Shown: positions 53,418 through 62,037 of the stretch, in pieces
Numbering within the stretch: position 1 is the stretch's first letter
How the letters are laid out: each line of letters opens with the position of its first letter
Assembly: GCF_001730285.1 (NCBI RefSeq)
Contig: NZ_MIJZ01000012.1
Coordinates: 124,001-188,000 of the forward strand
Direction of reading: 5' to 3'
Length of the DNA stretch: 64,000 nt
Source: Enterococcus ureasiticus
GTDB lineage: Bacteria > Bacillota > Bacilli > Lactobacillales > Enterococcaceae
Translations under genes and position numbers: made by a program
The notes under the pieces: generated by a model
Database searches by the model: none
What the model saw: the letters and a program-made list of their open reading frames with translations, nothing else
What the model was told of the DNA's origin: nothing

Positions 53418-54025
53418 AAAAGCGGAACAAATCGGTTAATCCTGTAGAAAATCAGGAAATTGGCATTGAAATGCCCTTCATTTCACTGACAATTTATCTA
53501 TTTTCCTAAGGATTGATTTGTGCAGCTAGATAACAGTTAAAAACATAGCGAACTCATCCAGCTCTGACAGGAAAATAAAAAAATCGACTGAGGCGCTTTC
53601 TGTCTCATTCTATTTTTATCTTTTTCCCGAAAGATTAGCCTGTATAGCTAGATACCAATAAAAGCGGAACAGGCTCGTTCAACCTTGACTGGAAAATAGG
53701 AAAAATCGACTGAGGCGCTTTCTGTCTCATTCTATTTTTATCTTTTTCCCGAAAGGTTAGCCTGTCCAGCTAGATACCACTAAAAGCGGAACAGGCTCGT
53801 TCAACCTTGACTGGAAAATAGGAAAAATCGACTGAGACGCTTTCTGTCTCATTCTATTTTTATCTTTTTCCCGAAAGGTTAGCCTGTCCAGCTAGATACC
53901 ACTAAAAGCGGAACAGGCTCGTTCAACCTTGACTGGAAAATAGGAAAAATCGACTGAGACGCTTTCTGTCTCATTCTATTTTTATCTTTTTCCCGAAAGG
54001 TTAGCCTGTCCAGCTAGATACCACT
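53418..54025. repeat. Five tandem 122-bp hairpin repeats
   Basis: Copies start at about 53418, 53539, 53660, 53782 and 53904; the last three are spaced exactly 122 bp and are nearly identical. Each begins AAAAGC and ends AGCTAGATA plus a short spacer. The outer stem is ACAAATC/GATTTGT in copy 1 and ACAGGCT/AGCCTGT in copies 3-5; copy 2 is degenerate at this stem. Apical stems are GAAATG/CATTTC in copy 1 and GAGRCG/TGTCTC in the others. The array fills most of the gap between the UvrA-like gene and the MerR-type gene. The same element is found at 19050-19287. Confidence 0.9.
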
Positions 54026-54133
54026 AGACTAACCCTATCGTAGCACATTTGTGCAAGTTCTAAGGTTATAGATTACAAACCTTGTTAAATAGCTTATAAT
54101 AATCAAAAACATTGTTATCCGGAGGAATATCCC

Positions 54134-54868
54134 ATGAGTATTCGACCCATTGATATTGCCAGAGAATTGAATATCAGTACCAGTTTATTACGGCATTATG
54201 AAAAAAAGCAACTCATCCCCTCACCTGAGCGAAGCAGCAGTGGTTATCGACTTTATACGGAAGAAAGTTTGCATTACTTTCGTGCGGTTCGAACGACTAC
54301 GCTCACTTATGGCTATCACGCTACAAATGGCATTATGGCCGCTATCCAAAGCCATAACTTTACAACTGCTTTTTGGTTATTGAATGAAGAACAAGTTAAA
54401 CTAAATCAACGAAAAAATATATCTGATCAAACCTTATCCCTCCTCCACGAAGAGGAATGGCAAGAAATCACGCTGTTACCCACTCGAGGTTGGCTGACGA
54501 TCGGTGAAACAGCTGAACGTTTAGCGATTCCTGAAACTACGATTCGCCACTGGACCAAAGAACGACTCCTTGAAGTCCCACGGGATAGTGACAGTAACTA
54601 TCGAATGTTTGATGAACACGCCTTACAACAATTATTATTTATCCGTTTGATTCGAGCCTCTACTTGGTCATTAAATGAAGTCCGAGAAATATTGGCGCAA
54701 TTTCAGGCAGACTCACCTAAGCGAATGATTGAATTAGCAGAACAATCCTTACGTGCTTTGAATGAACTTCTTAAACGTCAAATGATTGCCAACAAGTATA
54801 TTTATGCGCTAATTCAATTTTTACAGCCAGATTTTTTTGAAGATTTTCCTAGCACTGATTTTTATTAA
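54134..54868 (+). CDS. Tandem MerR-type regulator (TioE-like)
   Basis: 244 residues holding two MerR HTH domains: residues about 4-55 (DIARELNISTSLLRHYEKKQL, RSSSGYRLYTEESL) and about 121-190 (TIGETAERLAIPETTIRHWTKERL, DSDSNYRMFDEHAL). Ordinary MerR proteins have one and dimerise. No effector domain or metal cysteines are visible. It is divergent from the UvrA-like gene across the hairpin array, and a possible TATAAT lies 40 bases before the start. A drug-responsive pair is plausible. Confidence 0.85.
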   Translation: MSIRPIDIARELNISTSLLRHYEKKQLIPSPERSSSGYRLYTEESLHYFRAVRTTTLTYGYHATNGIMAAIQSHNFTTAFWLLNEEQVKLNQRKNISDQTLSLLHEEEWQEITLLPTRGWLTIGETAERLAIPETTIRHWTKERLLEVPRDSDSNYRMFDEHALQQLLFIRLIRASTWSLNEVREILAQFQADSPKRMIELAEQSLRALNELLKRQMIANKYIYALIQFLQPDFFEDFPSTDFY

Positions 54869-54874
54869 AAAAAC

Positions 54875-54908
54875 AAAAAAGGATAATCCATTTTGGACTA
54901 TCCTTTTC
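54875..54908. terminator. Bidirectional terminator between MerR-type and Tag-like genes
   Basis: A 9-bp stem (AAAAGGATA with TATCCTTTT) with flanking A and T runs, between convergent genes. Confidence 0.75.
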
Positions 54909-55442
54909 TTAATCAAACTCTCGATTCAACACTTCATCTTGAATCATCCCACTGGCTTTCATAAACATATACGTGACCACTGGACCAACAAAGGTAAATC
55001 CATGCTTTTTCATATCTTTCGCCACCTGTTTAGATAGCGGTGTGAAATTTGGCACTTCATACGATTCTTCATAAACATTCAAACGTGGAACACCACCAAC
55101 AAAATCCCACATATATTCAGCGAAACTTCCGTATTCTTGTTGCACCGCTAAAATCGCTTGCGCATTTTGGATGGTTGCGTTGATTTTTCTTGGGTTACGA
55201 ATCATTTCAGGATCTTGCATGATTTTTTCCACATCGTCCGGCATCATAGCCGCAACTTTTTGAATCTCCATATTATGAAAGTTTCTCAAAAATGCCTCTA
55301 ATTTACCAGCTGCTGCTTTCCAACTTAAACCAGCTTGAAACGTTCCTACAGTGAGTAAAATAAAAAGTAAACGATCATCATGTGTGGGTTTGCCCCATTG
55401 CTTGTGGTACCAGTTGAATTTTGACGGTTGCTTTTCTTTCAT
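54909..55442 (-). CDS. DNA-3-methyladenine glycosylase I homologue lacking key residues
   Basis: 177 residues, clearly of the Tag family: FNWYHKQWGKPTHDDRLLF, FQAGLSWKAA, IRNPRKINATIQNAQAIL, FGSFAEYMWDFVGG (as YGSFAEYMWDFVGG) and FTFVGPVVTYMFMKASGMIQDE. Known Tag has Glu before GAQAGLSW; here the sequence is TVGTFQAGLSW, with no Glu. The zinc ligands (N-terminal Cys, C-terminal HxxxC) are also missing. It may not be a working Tag enzyme. Confidence 0.85.
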   Translation of the reverse strand: MKEKQPSKFNWYHKQWGKPTHDDRLLFILLTVGTFQAGLSWKAAAGKLEAFLRNFHNMEIQKVAAMMPDDVEKIMQDPEMIRNPRKINATIQNAQAILAVQQEYGSFAEYMWDFVGGVPRLNVYEESYEVPNFTPLSKQVAKDMKKHGFTFVGPVVTYMFMKASGMIQDEVLNREFD

Positions 55443-55519
55443 CTTTTTCTCCTACAAATAGTTATTTCTTTTATAATAGCACAAAAGAAATAACGAGATG
55501 GATTCGCTATTTCTCAACT

Positions 55520-55552
55520 AAAAAAAGAGTTTGGAAGAAACACCCAAACTCT
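55520..55552 (-). terminator. Terminator of the PTS/transketolase operon
   Basis: A 9-bp stem (arms 55526-55534 and 55544-55552) followed on the minus strand by six T. Confidence 0.8.
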
Positions 55553-55564
55553 ACATCTGTTTAC

Positions 55565-56488
55565 TTAATTTAACAAATCCACCATCGCTTTTGAAATAGC
55601 TTCTGCTTTCAATCCATAAACTCCCTTTAAATAGGCCATTTTACCAACTTGACCGAATTGTTCTTTGACACCGATTCGTTTCATTTTCACAGGATGATTT
55701 TCAGCTACTATTTCCGCTACAGCACTACCCAATCCACCGATTACATTATGATTTTCTGCTGTTACGATTGGTCCTAGTTTAGCCGCTTCAATCACTATTT
55801 CTTCATTCATCGGCTTGATTCTAAACAAATCAATCACTTGAACTGAGATACCTTGTTTCTCTAAATCCTCCGATGCCTGAAGAGCTTCTTCCACCATAAT
55901 TCCACTTGCAAAAATCGTACCTGCTGTTCCTTTTTTTAGCCTACAATACCCTTTAGAAAAATCTTCCTCACCAGTATAAAGTGCCTTCGCTTGTTTGCGA
56001 ATGGTTCGAATATAGAATAGTCCTTGTGCCGTATGGGCATATTCTAAAATCGCTTTAAATTGATATGGATCTGACACTTCATAAATATGGTTTCCCGGAA
56101 TGACCCGCATCAAGGCAATATCTTCAAACGGCATATGTGTGCCGCCGTTCATTTCAGCCGTAACACCTGGATCAGTTCCTACAATTACCGCATGATTTTT
56201 AGCATAACCAAGAGATAGAAAGACTTGATCAAAGGAACGCCTCGTTGCAAATGGCGCAAAGGTATGGATAAACGGGACAAAACCAGTGACAGCAAGACCC
56301 GCTGCTGCTCCCATTTCTTCTGCTTCCATGATGCCCACATTGATATAACGTTTTCCTAGTTGCTCTTTTAATTTACTTGTTCCCATCGAGCTTGCTAGAT
56401 CCGCTTCTAATGCTACAACTTTTGGATCTTTCTCTGCTAAAGCTAAAATTGTTTTTGTATAGACTTGTCGCATTTCTAAGTCTTTCAT
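55565..56488 (-). CDS. Transketolase C-terminal subunit
   Basis: 307 residues covering the pyrimidine-binding and C-terminal domains of transketolase. EADLASSMGTSKL, GIMEAEEMGAAAGLA (with the ThDP-activating Glu), HTFAPFATRRSFDQV and TAENHNVIGGLGSAVAE are typical. It forms a two-subunit transketolase with the preceding gene product (1-base overlap). The PTS partner suggests a role in breaking down an imported pentose or related sugar. Confidence 0.9.
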   Translation of the reverse strand: MKDLEMRQVYTKTILALAEKDPKVVALEADLASSMGTSKLKEQLGKRYINVGIMEAEEMGAAAGLAVTGFVPFIHTFAPFATRRSFDQVFLSLGYAKNHAVIVGTDPGVTAEMNGGTHMPFEDIALMRVIPGNHIYEVSDPYQFKAILEYAHTAQGLFYIRTIRKQAKALYTGEEDFSKGYCRLKKGTAGTIFASGIMVEEALQASEDLEKQGISVQVIDLFRIKPMNEEIVIEAAKLGPIVTAENHNVIGGLGSAVAEIVAENHPVKMKRIGVKEQFGQVGKMAYLKGVYGLKAEAISKAMVDLLN

Positions 56489-57318
56489 TATTGATTCACC
56501 TCGATCTTTTCAGCCAACACGTCAATCGCTTCTTTGATGGCTATCTTTCCTGCTTCATCTGGACGAACATGATGATTGTCCACTAATGCTTCAAAGTAAG
56601 GAACGCCTTGTCCTTTTACTGTATCTAAAACAATCGCTGTTGGTTTACCAATCATTTGTTTCGCTTGATTCAACGCAACTTCAATTGCATCAACATCACT
56701 GCCATCCACACGCCAACTATTAAACCCAAAGGCCTGCATTTTTTCGACAAAATCAAACGGATCGCAAATATCTGTTGTATAACCATCTAACTGTTTTTTA
56801 TTATCATCAACCAATACAATCAAATGATCCAACTTTTGATGAGCCGCAAACTGAAACGCCTCCCAGCATTGTCCTTCATTTAATTCCCCGTCACCAACGA
56901 TTGCATAGGTATAATTACTTTTGCCTAACAACTGATTGCCTTTTGCGATCCCTGTTGCCGCTGAGATTCCTTGACCTAAAGACCCTGTTGTCATATCCAC
57001 GCCCGGTGTTTTGATTCGGTCTGGATGAGAAGGAAGATTTGTCCCATTTTGATTTAAACTAAAAAGAAATGCTTCATCAAAATAGCCTTTTAAAAACAAC
57101 GTAGCATATAGCGCAGGCCCAGCATGTCCTTTCGATAAAACAAAATAATCACGGTCTGGATCATCTTTTCTTTCTGGTGAAACATTCAAGACTTTTCCAT
57201 ACAAAACAGCCAACGTTTCAACAATGGACAAGCTACCGCCAAAATGCCCAAAGCCTAAATTATCTAATTCTCTCATCGTATAATAACGAATCTGATCCGC
57301 AAATTTCTGTGTGTCCAT
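56488..57318 (-). CDS. Transketolase N-terminal subunit
   Basis: 276 residues holding the pyrophosphate-binding half. The ThDP motif GDGELNEGQCWEAFQFAAHQKLDHLIVLVDDN is seen here as GDGELNEGQ and LVDDNKKQLDG. GHFGGSLSIVETLAVLYG and SKGHAGPALYATL carry substrate-binding histidines. It is needed together with the 55565 product. Confidence 0.9.
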   Translation of the reverse strand: MDTQKFADQIRYYTMRELDNLGFGHFGGSLSIVETLAVLYGKVLNVSPERKDDPDRDYFVLSKGHAGPALYATLFLKGYFDEAFLFSLNQNGTNLPSHPDRIKTPGVDMTTGSLGQGISAATGIAKGNQLLGKSNYTYAIVGDGELNEGQCWEAFQFAAHQKLDHLIVLVDDNKKQLDGYTTDICDPFDFVEKMQAFGFNSWRVDGSDVDAIEVALNQAKQMIGKPTAIVLDTVKGQGVPYFEALVDNHHVRPDEAGKIAIKEAIDVLAEKIEVNQ

Positions 57319-58685
57319 TATGCCGCCTCCTTCGTTTCAGTTGGTTTTTTCTTGCCGAAAATCGTTAATCCAATCAATAACGCCAACACCGCTAAAACGC
57401 CGACAACGACTGCAATTTGACCGCCCGTATCCGCTAATTTACCAAGAAAAATCCCCGCAACACCATAATCTGTATCAGAGAAAGTCGACCCTTGGAACCC
57501 TAAATCCCCCATAACTGGCATCAGTAAAATCGGCATAAAACTAATAATCACCCCATGAATAAACGAACCCACTACGGCTCCTCGAACACCACCTGTAGCA
57601 TTCCCAAAAACCCCGGCCGTCGCACCACAGAAGAAATGTGGCACCACACCTGGAATAATCACGGTCGTACCTGTTGCAATCATAATAAATAAACTAACGA
57701 TCCCACCAACAAAACTAGTTAAAAAGCCAATCAAAACAGCATTTGGTGCATACGGAAAGACGATTGGACAATCTAAAGCTGGAATCGAATTAGGCACTAA
57801 TTTTTCAGAAATCCCTTTAAATGCCGGTACAATTTCAGCTAAAATCAAACGAACGCCAGCCAAGATCACAAACACACCTGCCGCAAACATCCCTGCTTGT
57901 TGTAACGCATAGATAATATAATTTGTCCCATTACTAAGGTTTTCAGAAATAAAGTCATTCCCTGCAAACAAGGCCACGATCGTATACACAATTCCCATCG
58001 TCAACGTAATACTAACCGTCGAATCACGTAAGAATGACAAGCCTTTTGGAAAATTGATATCTTCCGTTGATTTCTTTTTATCCCCCACATATTTTCCGAT
58101 AAAACCACTAAGCGCATAACCAAAATTCCCTGTATGTCCCAAAGCAACTGAATCATTTTTGGTAATTTGTTTGGTAAACGGCTGTGCGATTGCCGGGAAA
58201 ATTGTATTCGCTAATCCTAAAGCTAAACCGCCAACTAAAACTAATGGAACTGCGCTCATTTTTGTGACACTCATGATTACCGCAATCATACAAGCCATAT
58301 AAAGTGTTGCATGACCTGTTAAGTAGATATATTTAAATTTCGTAATACGGGCGATCAATATATTAAACGCCATTCCCGCTAACATAATAAGTGCTGTATA
58401 TGTCCCATATTTTGTCAAAGCCAAGGCAACGATTGCTTCATTATTGGGTACCACACCTTGCATATTAAACGCATGCTGGAACATTTCACCAAATGGGGCT
58501 AGTGACCCTTCAATCACACCAGCTCCTGCAGTTACCACTAAAAAACCAACAAATGTTTTGATTCCGCCACGGACAACATCTGAAATCGGCTTTTTCTGTA
58601 ACCCCAGGCCCAGAACTGCGATCAAAGCTACCAGAATTGCTGGAGTACTTGCAATATCGATCAATATATTTAAGATACTATTCAT
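57318..58685 (-). CDS. PTS ascorbate-type subunit IIC (UlaA/SgaT family)
   Basis: 455 residues and about ten membrane helices. It shares ALDCPIVFPYAPNAVLIGF and the GATAGVFGNATGGVRGA loop with the IIC at 2284 and has a slightly longer basic C-terminus. It works with the IIB at 58711. Split transketolase rather than UlaDEF enzymes follow, so the substrate is probably not ascorbate but another pentose-like compound (inference). Confidence 0.9.
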   Translation of the reverse strand: MNSILNILIDIASTPAILVALIAVLGLGLQKKPISDVVRGGIKTFVGFLVVTAGAGVIEGSLAPFGEMFQHAFNMQGVVPNNEAIVALALTKYGTYTALIMLAGMAFNILIARITKFKYIYLTGHATLYMACMIAVIMSVTKMSAVPLVLVGGLALGLANTIFPAIAQPFTKQITKNDSVALGHTGNFGYALSGFIGKYVGDKKKSTEDINFPKGLSFLRDSTVSITLTMGIVYTIVALFAGNDFISENLSNGTNYIIYALQQAGMFAAGVFVILAGVRLILAEIVPAFKGISEKLVPNSIPALDCPIVFPYAPNAVLIGFLTSFVGGIVSLFIMIATGTTVIIPGVVPHFFCGATAGVFGNATGGVRGAVVGSFIHGVIISFMPILLMPVMGDLGFQGSTFSDTDYGVAGIFLGKLADTGGQIAVVVGVLAVLALLIGLTIFGKKKPTETKEAA

Positions 58686-58710
58686 ATTTTTCTCCCACCT
58701 TCTTTAGACT

Positions 58711-58992
58711 TTAAAGTAATTTATTTTCTGCACAAACTGCTCTGACTTTTTCTCTTAATTCATCCATATCGATAATACTTTCTAAAACAATCACATTCCC
58801 TAAATGCTGCGCACTATCTGCTAAATCGCCACCTACAAAAAAGACATCTGCCAAATCCGGTGTTGCACTGCCCATATCGTAATGCGCCACCTCAACTCCT
58901 GTTACACCTAATTCATTCAACACACTGTTAATATTCATTTCCACCATAAAACTAGATCCTAAGCCAGATCCACAAACTGCTGCCATTTTCAT
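58711..58992 (-). CDS. PTS ascorbate-type subunit IIB
   Basis: 93 residues. The phosphocysteine loop AAVCGSGLGSSF has Cys7. It overlaps the regulator stop by 4 bases. The EIIA domain that phosphorylates it is probably the one fused to that regulator. Confidence 0.88.
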   Translation of the reverse strand: MKMAAVCGSGLGSSFMVEMNINSVLNELGVTGVEVAHYDMGSATPDLADVFFVGGDLADSAQHLGNVIVLESIIDMDELREKVRAVCAENKLL

Positions 58993-61040
58993 AATGATTC
59001 TCCTTCCTTTAATAACTGAATAATTGTTTCTTGATCGTTTGCTGCTAACAGCTTTTCTAAATTCTCTTTGTTCGATAAAATTTTTGTTAAACTCGCCAAT
59101 GCTTTTAAATGCATTTCATTATCAATAGCTGCCAAACAAATAAAAATAGCGATTTCATGCTTTGGATCATCTAAAAGAAAAACAGGTTCTTCCACCTTTA
59201 AAAGGGACATCCCTAATTGTTTGACGCCATCTTCAGGCCTTGCATGCGGTAATGCGATTCCTTTGCCAATATGAATAAAGGCACCATAATCCTTGACCTT
59301 TTGAATCATGGCTTCTATATAATCCTCTGTGATTTTCCCATGAGTTTTCAATGGTTGGGCCGCATAAGCAATCGCTTCTTCCCAATTTAATTTTTTATCC
59401 GTCAACTGGATCATGTCTATCGTTAACAACTCTGATAACATTGGCTTCTCATCTTCTTTCGCTTTCAATTTTTTGATCATTTTCCGATTTAAGATACGGT
59501 ACATTTTTTCTTTGGTAACACCTTTTTTTAACTCGATATAGGGTAATAAAATCTCAATAATTTCATCTATAGAAGGGACAACAATTCCTGGGATCAATAA
59601 ATCTTCTTGCACACAGCGAATCAGATTATTCTTTTCCAATTGGGACATGATCGGATTGACTAAATATATTTTTTTGAGTGTATTCAACGGAACGCTAGAA
59701 AAAATCACATCATATTCAGATTCTGAAATACTTTCTAATTGATCCACCGTGGTCGTTAAACTAAAATCAATCGTTGGAAAAAGTTCCTTCAACTCCGATT
59801 GCATAATCAAAGACGAACTAATACCGCTGGGACATAAAACCAACGCTTTATAGCGGATCACCCGATTTAATTCTCGTTGATTGCCGATTTCACCACCAAA
59901 TAAAATCGTGAAGTACCCAACTTCTTCATCTGGGATTGCTTGACCTATCAACATTTCTAAAGGATGCAACGCTATTTTGGTTAAGGCGAATAGTTCAACA
60001 TATTGTTCTTTTATTTCTTCAGTCAACACATTCGCTAGCGAAAAACGATACTTGATTCTAAAAAAAGCTGGCACCAAGTGATAAAATAGGTCAAGTAATA
60101 ATTTTCGATAAGCTTTAAACTCGATTGCCGCTAAACGTTCCATTTCATGAATGATCTGACTCGCACATTCTAGTAAAAATTCCAACGCTGTATCACGGAT
60201 TTCTCCTTGTGTGATTGTCATAAAAATTAACGTGAAATAGAACTGCTCATTTTCAGGCTCAAGGATTTCAGGAAATTCAGCCAAAAACAGCTGACTTCCA
60301 TTAAAAGCATTTAGCTCTTTTAACGTATCTTTTGCTTGTGTATCCAATCTAAAAGAACATGTTTTTGCACGTCTTAAAACATAGGCCATAAAATAAATCG
60401 TCTCTTCAATTCGACTTGGCACGATGACTAACTCACTCGCCTTGATTGCTTCAAAAAAATAAGAACGAACATCTGCTTCAACCGTTTTTGAATACTTTAT
60501 CAACCCTTTTTTCAAGCCCCATTTTCCTGAAACAGACGAAACTACTTTTGCAATCATCTGATGGGCTTGAATCCGAATATCCTCTTCACATCCAGACAAA
60601 TAAAAACCACTTTTTCGTGAATAATCCAAACTGATTTTTTGCTTAGTTAACTGTTTTCGCAACTTTTTGATATCCGCTAAAATTGTATTCTTACTAACTT
60701 GAAGAAATTCTTGATAATGATAAACAGATAGATCCTCTTCTGCAATAAACGTCAAAAGATAAAGCAAGGCTTGTCTTTCATATTCTGAATAAACGATTTC
60801 CGTTTCTAACTTACCAAAATGAAGTTCCAACCATTTATCAGCTACCTGCTTTGAGAAATAGATTCTGTCTTTTTCCCAAGAAATTGGTTCGTAGGAAAAT
60901 TGCTGCAGTTGCTCATTGAGTTTCCCTAGCTGATCGATAACTGTTTCTGGAGATAATCCTGTGATCTCATTGATTTCTTGAATGGTGTAACCCACTTTGT
61001 CCGGCCTATTGATAAGATAACTCATTCGATAATCAATCAT
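58989..61040 (-). CDS. PRD-domain transcriptional regulator with EIIB-like and EIIA domains
   Basis: 683 residues with the same architecture as the 3934 regulator: HTH (IQEINEITGLSPETVIDQL), second HTH (YHYQEFLQVSKNTILADI), two PRDs (about 190-390), an EIIB-like domain (ALVLCPSGISSSLI) and EIIA with the active His in IALPHARPEDGV. It is first in its operon and should control it in response to the phosphorylation state of the PTS. Confidence 0.9.
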   Translation of the reverse strand: MIDYRMSYLINRPDKVGYTIQEINEITGLSPETVIDQLGKLNEQLQQFSYEPISWEKDRIYFSKQVADKWLELHFGKLETEIVYSEYERQALLYLLTFIAEEDLSVYHYQEFLQVSKNTILADIKKLRKQLTKQKISLDYSRKSGFYLSGCEEDIRIQAHQMIAKVVSSVSGKWGLKKGLIKYSKTVEADVRSYFFEAIKASELVIVPSRIEETIYFMAYVLRRAKTCSFRLDTQAKDTLKELNAFNGSQLFLAEFPEILEPENEQFYFTLIFMTITQGEIRDTALEFLLECASQIIHEMERLAAIEFKAYRKLLLDLFYHLVPAFFRIKYRFSLANVLTEEIKEQYVELFALTKIALHPLEMLIGQAIPDEEVGYFTILFGGEIGNQRELNRVIRYKALVLCPSGISSSLIMQSELKELFPTIDFSLTTTVDQLESISESEYDVIFSSVPLNTLKKIYLVNPIMSQLEKNNLIRCVQEDLLIPGIVVPSIDEIIEILLPYIELKKGVTKEKMYRILNRKMIKKLKAKEDEKPMLSELLTIDMIQLTDKKLNWEEAIAYAAQPLKTHGKITEDYIEAMIQKVKDYGAFIHIGKGIALPHARPEDGVKQLGMSLLKVEEPVFLLDDPKHEIAIFICLAAIDNEMHLKALASLTKILSNKENLEKLLAANDQETIIQLLKEGESL

Positions 61041-61066
61041 CTTGTCCCTCCTGTACTTACTATATA

Positions 61067-61082
61067 ATGTAAACGCTATAAA
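61067..61082 (-). promoter_or_regulatory. CRE-like site in the PTS/transketolase promoter
   Basis: ATGTAAACGCTATAAA follows the CRE consensus except at the final C-A. It lies 27 bases before the regulator start in the promoter region, consistent with CcpA repression. Confidence 0.5.
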
Positions 61083-61158
61083 TCAAAGAAACGTTGGGTC
61101 TAATCTAGACTTACCTTTCTAAAATAATTGGACTCAACTAAAAAATAACAAAACAAAT

Positions 61159-61205
61159 TGGGGACAATAATCAGAAAAAAATCTGTTTATTGTCCCATTT
61201 TTTTC
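61159..61205. terminator. Hairpin between the divergent PTS operon and the 61283 frame
   Basis: An 11-bp stem (TGGGGACAATAA with TTATTGTCCCA, one extra G) followed by T7 on the plus strand. Its place between two divergent starts is odd; it may be a leader attenuator or the end of an unseen transcript. Confidence 0.5.
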
Positions 61206-61282
61206 ATTTTAAATTACACAAAAAAACACACAACCTTGTAAGATTAAAGTGACTAAACCCAATCAAAAAGGAGCGTGCTTTT

Positions 61283-61591
61283 ATGTTTAAAGATTATAGC
61301 TTCAATCAGAATCTAGATATGGAAAAATCACTAGGAGCAAACACAATCACTTATCAAGATATTTTGGATATAAAAGCTTATTTACATGGATTAAAAGAGC
61401 AGCACGATGTACTGCATTATATGGAGCATTTTCTTGATTTTAAGAAACTAAACACATCAGCAGAAATCCAGACATGCTAAGAGATCTTCGATGTAGTTCA
61501 ACAGAATTCCGAACGTTTATACCACTTACATCACTCACTACATTATTCACCGGAAGAAAGACGTGCACGATTCTTTTTCTGCGCTCGGTAG
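61283..61591 (+). pseudogene. Paralogue of the 37539 gene broken by an in-frame stop
   Basis: From ATG 61283 (AAAGGAG upstream) the frame matches the 37539 protein: ITYQDIL, HDVLHYMEHFLD and EIQTC. A TAA at 61478-61480 then interrupts it. In the same frame the match resumes at once with EIFDVVQQ and runs to TAG at 61589. The other copy reads EIQACAEIFDVVFQ here. Its end overlaps the convergent ThrE-like gene. Confidence 0.75.
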
Positions 61592-62016
61592 CCCCAAAAA
61601 AAGAATGACGGCAATTCATAGCCTACAGTAATTCCCAATGAGATAGCAATTGCAACTTTTACAACATAAATCATTGACTTACTCAAATCAGATGTATTGG
61701 ATACAAAAAAATCATAAGTGAAATTGTACAGGCCTACTCCAGGAACTAAACAAAAAATACCGCAAATTAAAAATACTGTAACAGGTGCTTTTTTTATATA
61801 TGCCGCCTCTCTGGATAGACAAATCAATATGAAAGATGAAACAAACGTAGCCATAACCGTTCGTGATGAATAAGTAGCAATCAAGTAATAAATAATCCAA
61901 CCAGTTGCTCCGATCGTCCCACATATTAAATAATACTTTTTTGGTACATCAAATAACACTGCAAACGACAAAGTTCCTAGAAAACTGAAAAACAGTTCCA
62001 ATACAATTTTTAACAT
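61543..62016 (-). CDS. Threonine/serine exporter small subunit (ThrE C-terminal half, YjjB-like)
   Basis: About 157 residues from ATG 62016 (GGGAG 8 bases upstream). Four to five membrane helices, with VPGVGLYNFTYD, match the DUF3815/ThrE_2 part. It pairs with the 62038 product to form a split ThrE exporter. Confidence 0.87.
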   Translation of the reverse strand: MLKIVLELFFSFLGTLSFAVLFDVPKKYYLICGTIGATGWIIYYLIATYSSRTVMATFVSSFILICLSREAAYIKKAPVTVFLICGIFCLVPGVGLYNFTYDFFVSNTSDLSKSMIYVVKVAIAISLGITVGYELPSFFFWGYRAQKKNRARLSSGE

Positions 62017-62037
62017 AATCAACACTCCCTACTCTGC

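Noticed and set aside
53418-54025. CRISPR array
   Set aside because: The units are 122 bp, directly adjacent and nearly identical over their whole length; there are no unique spacers and no cas genes.
53418-54025. Set of ordinary intrinsic terminators
   Set aside because: The long hairpins are not followed by a T run on either strand at the base of the outer stem, and no gene ends there.
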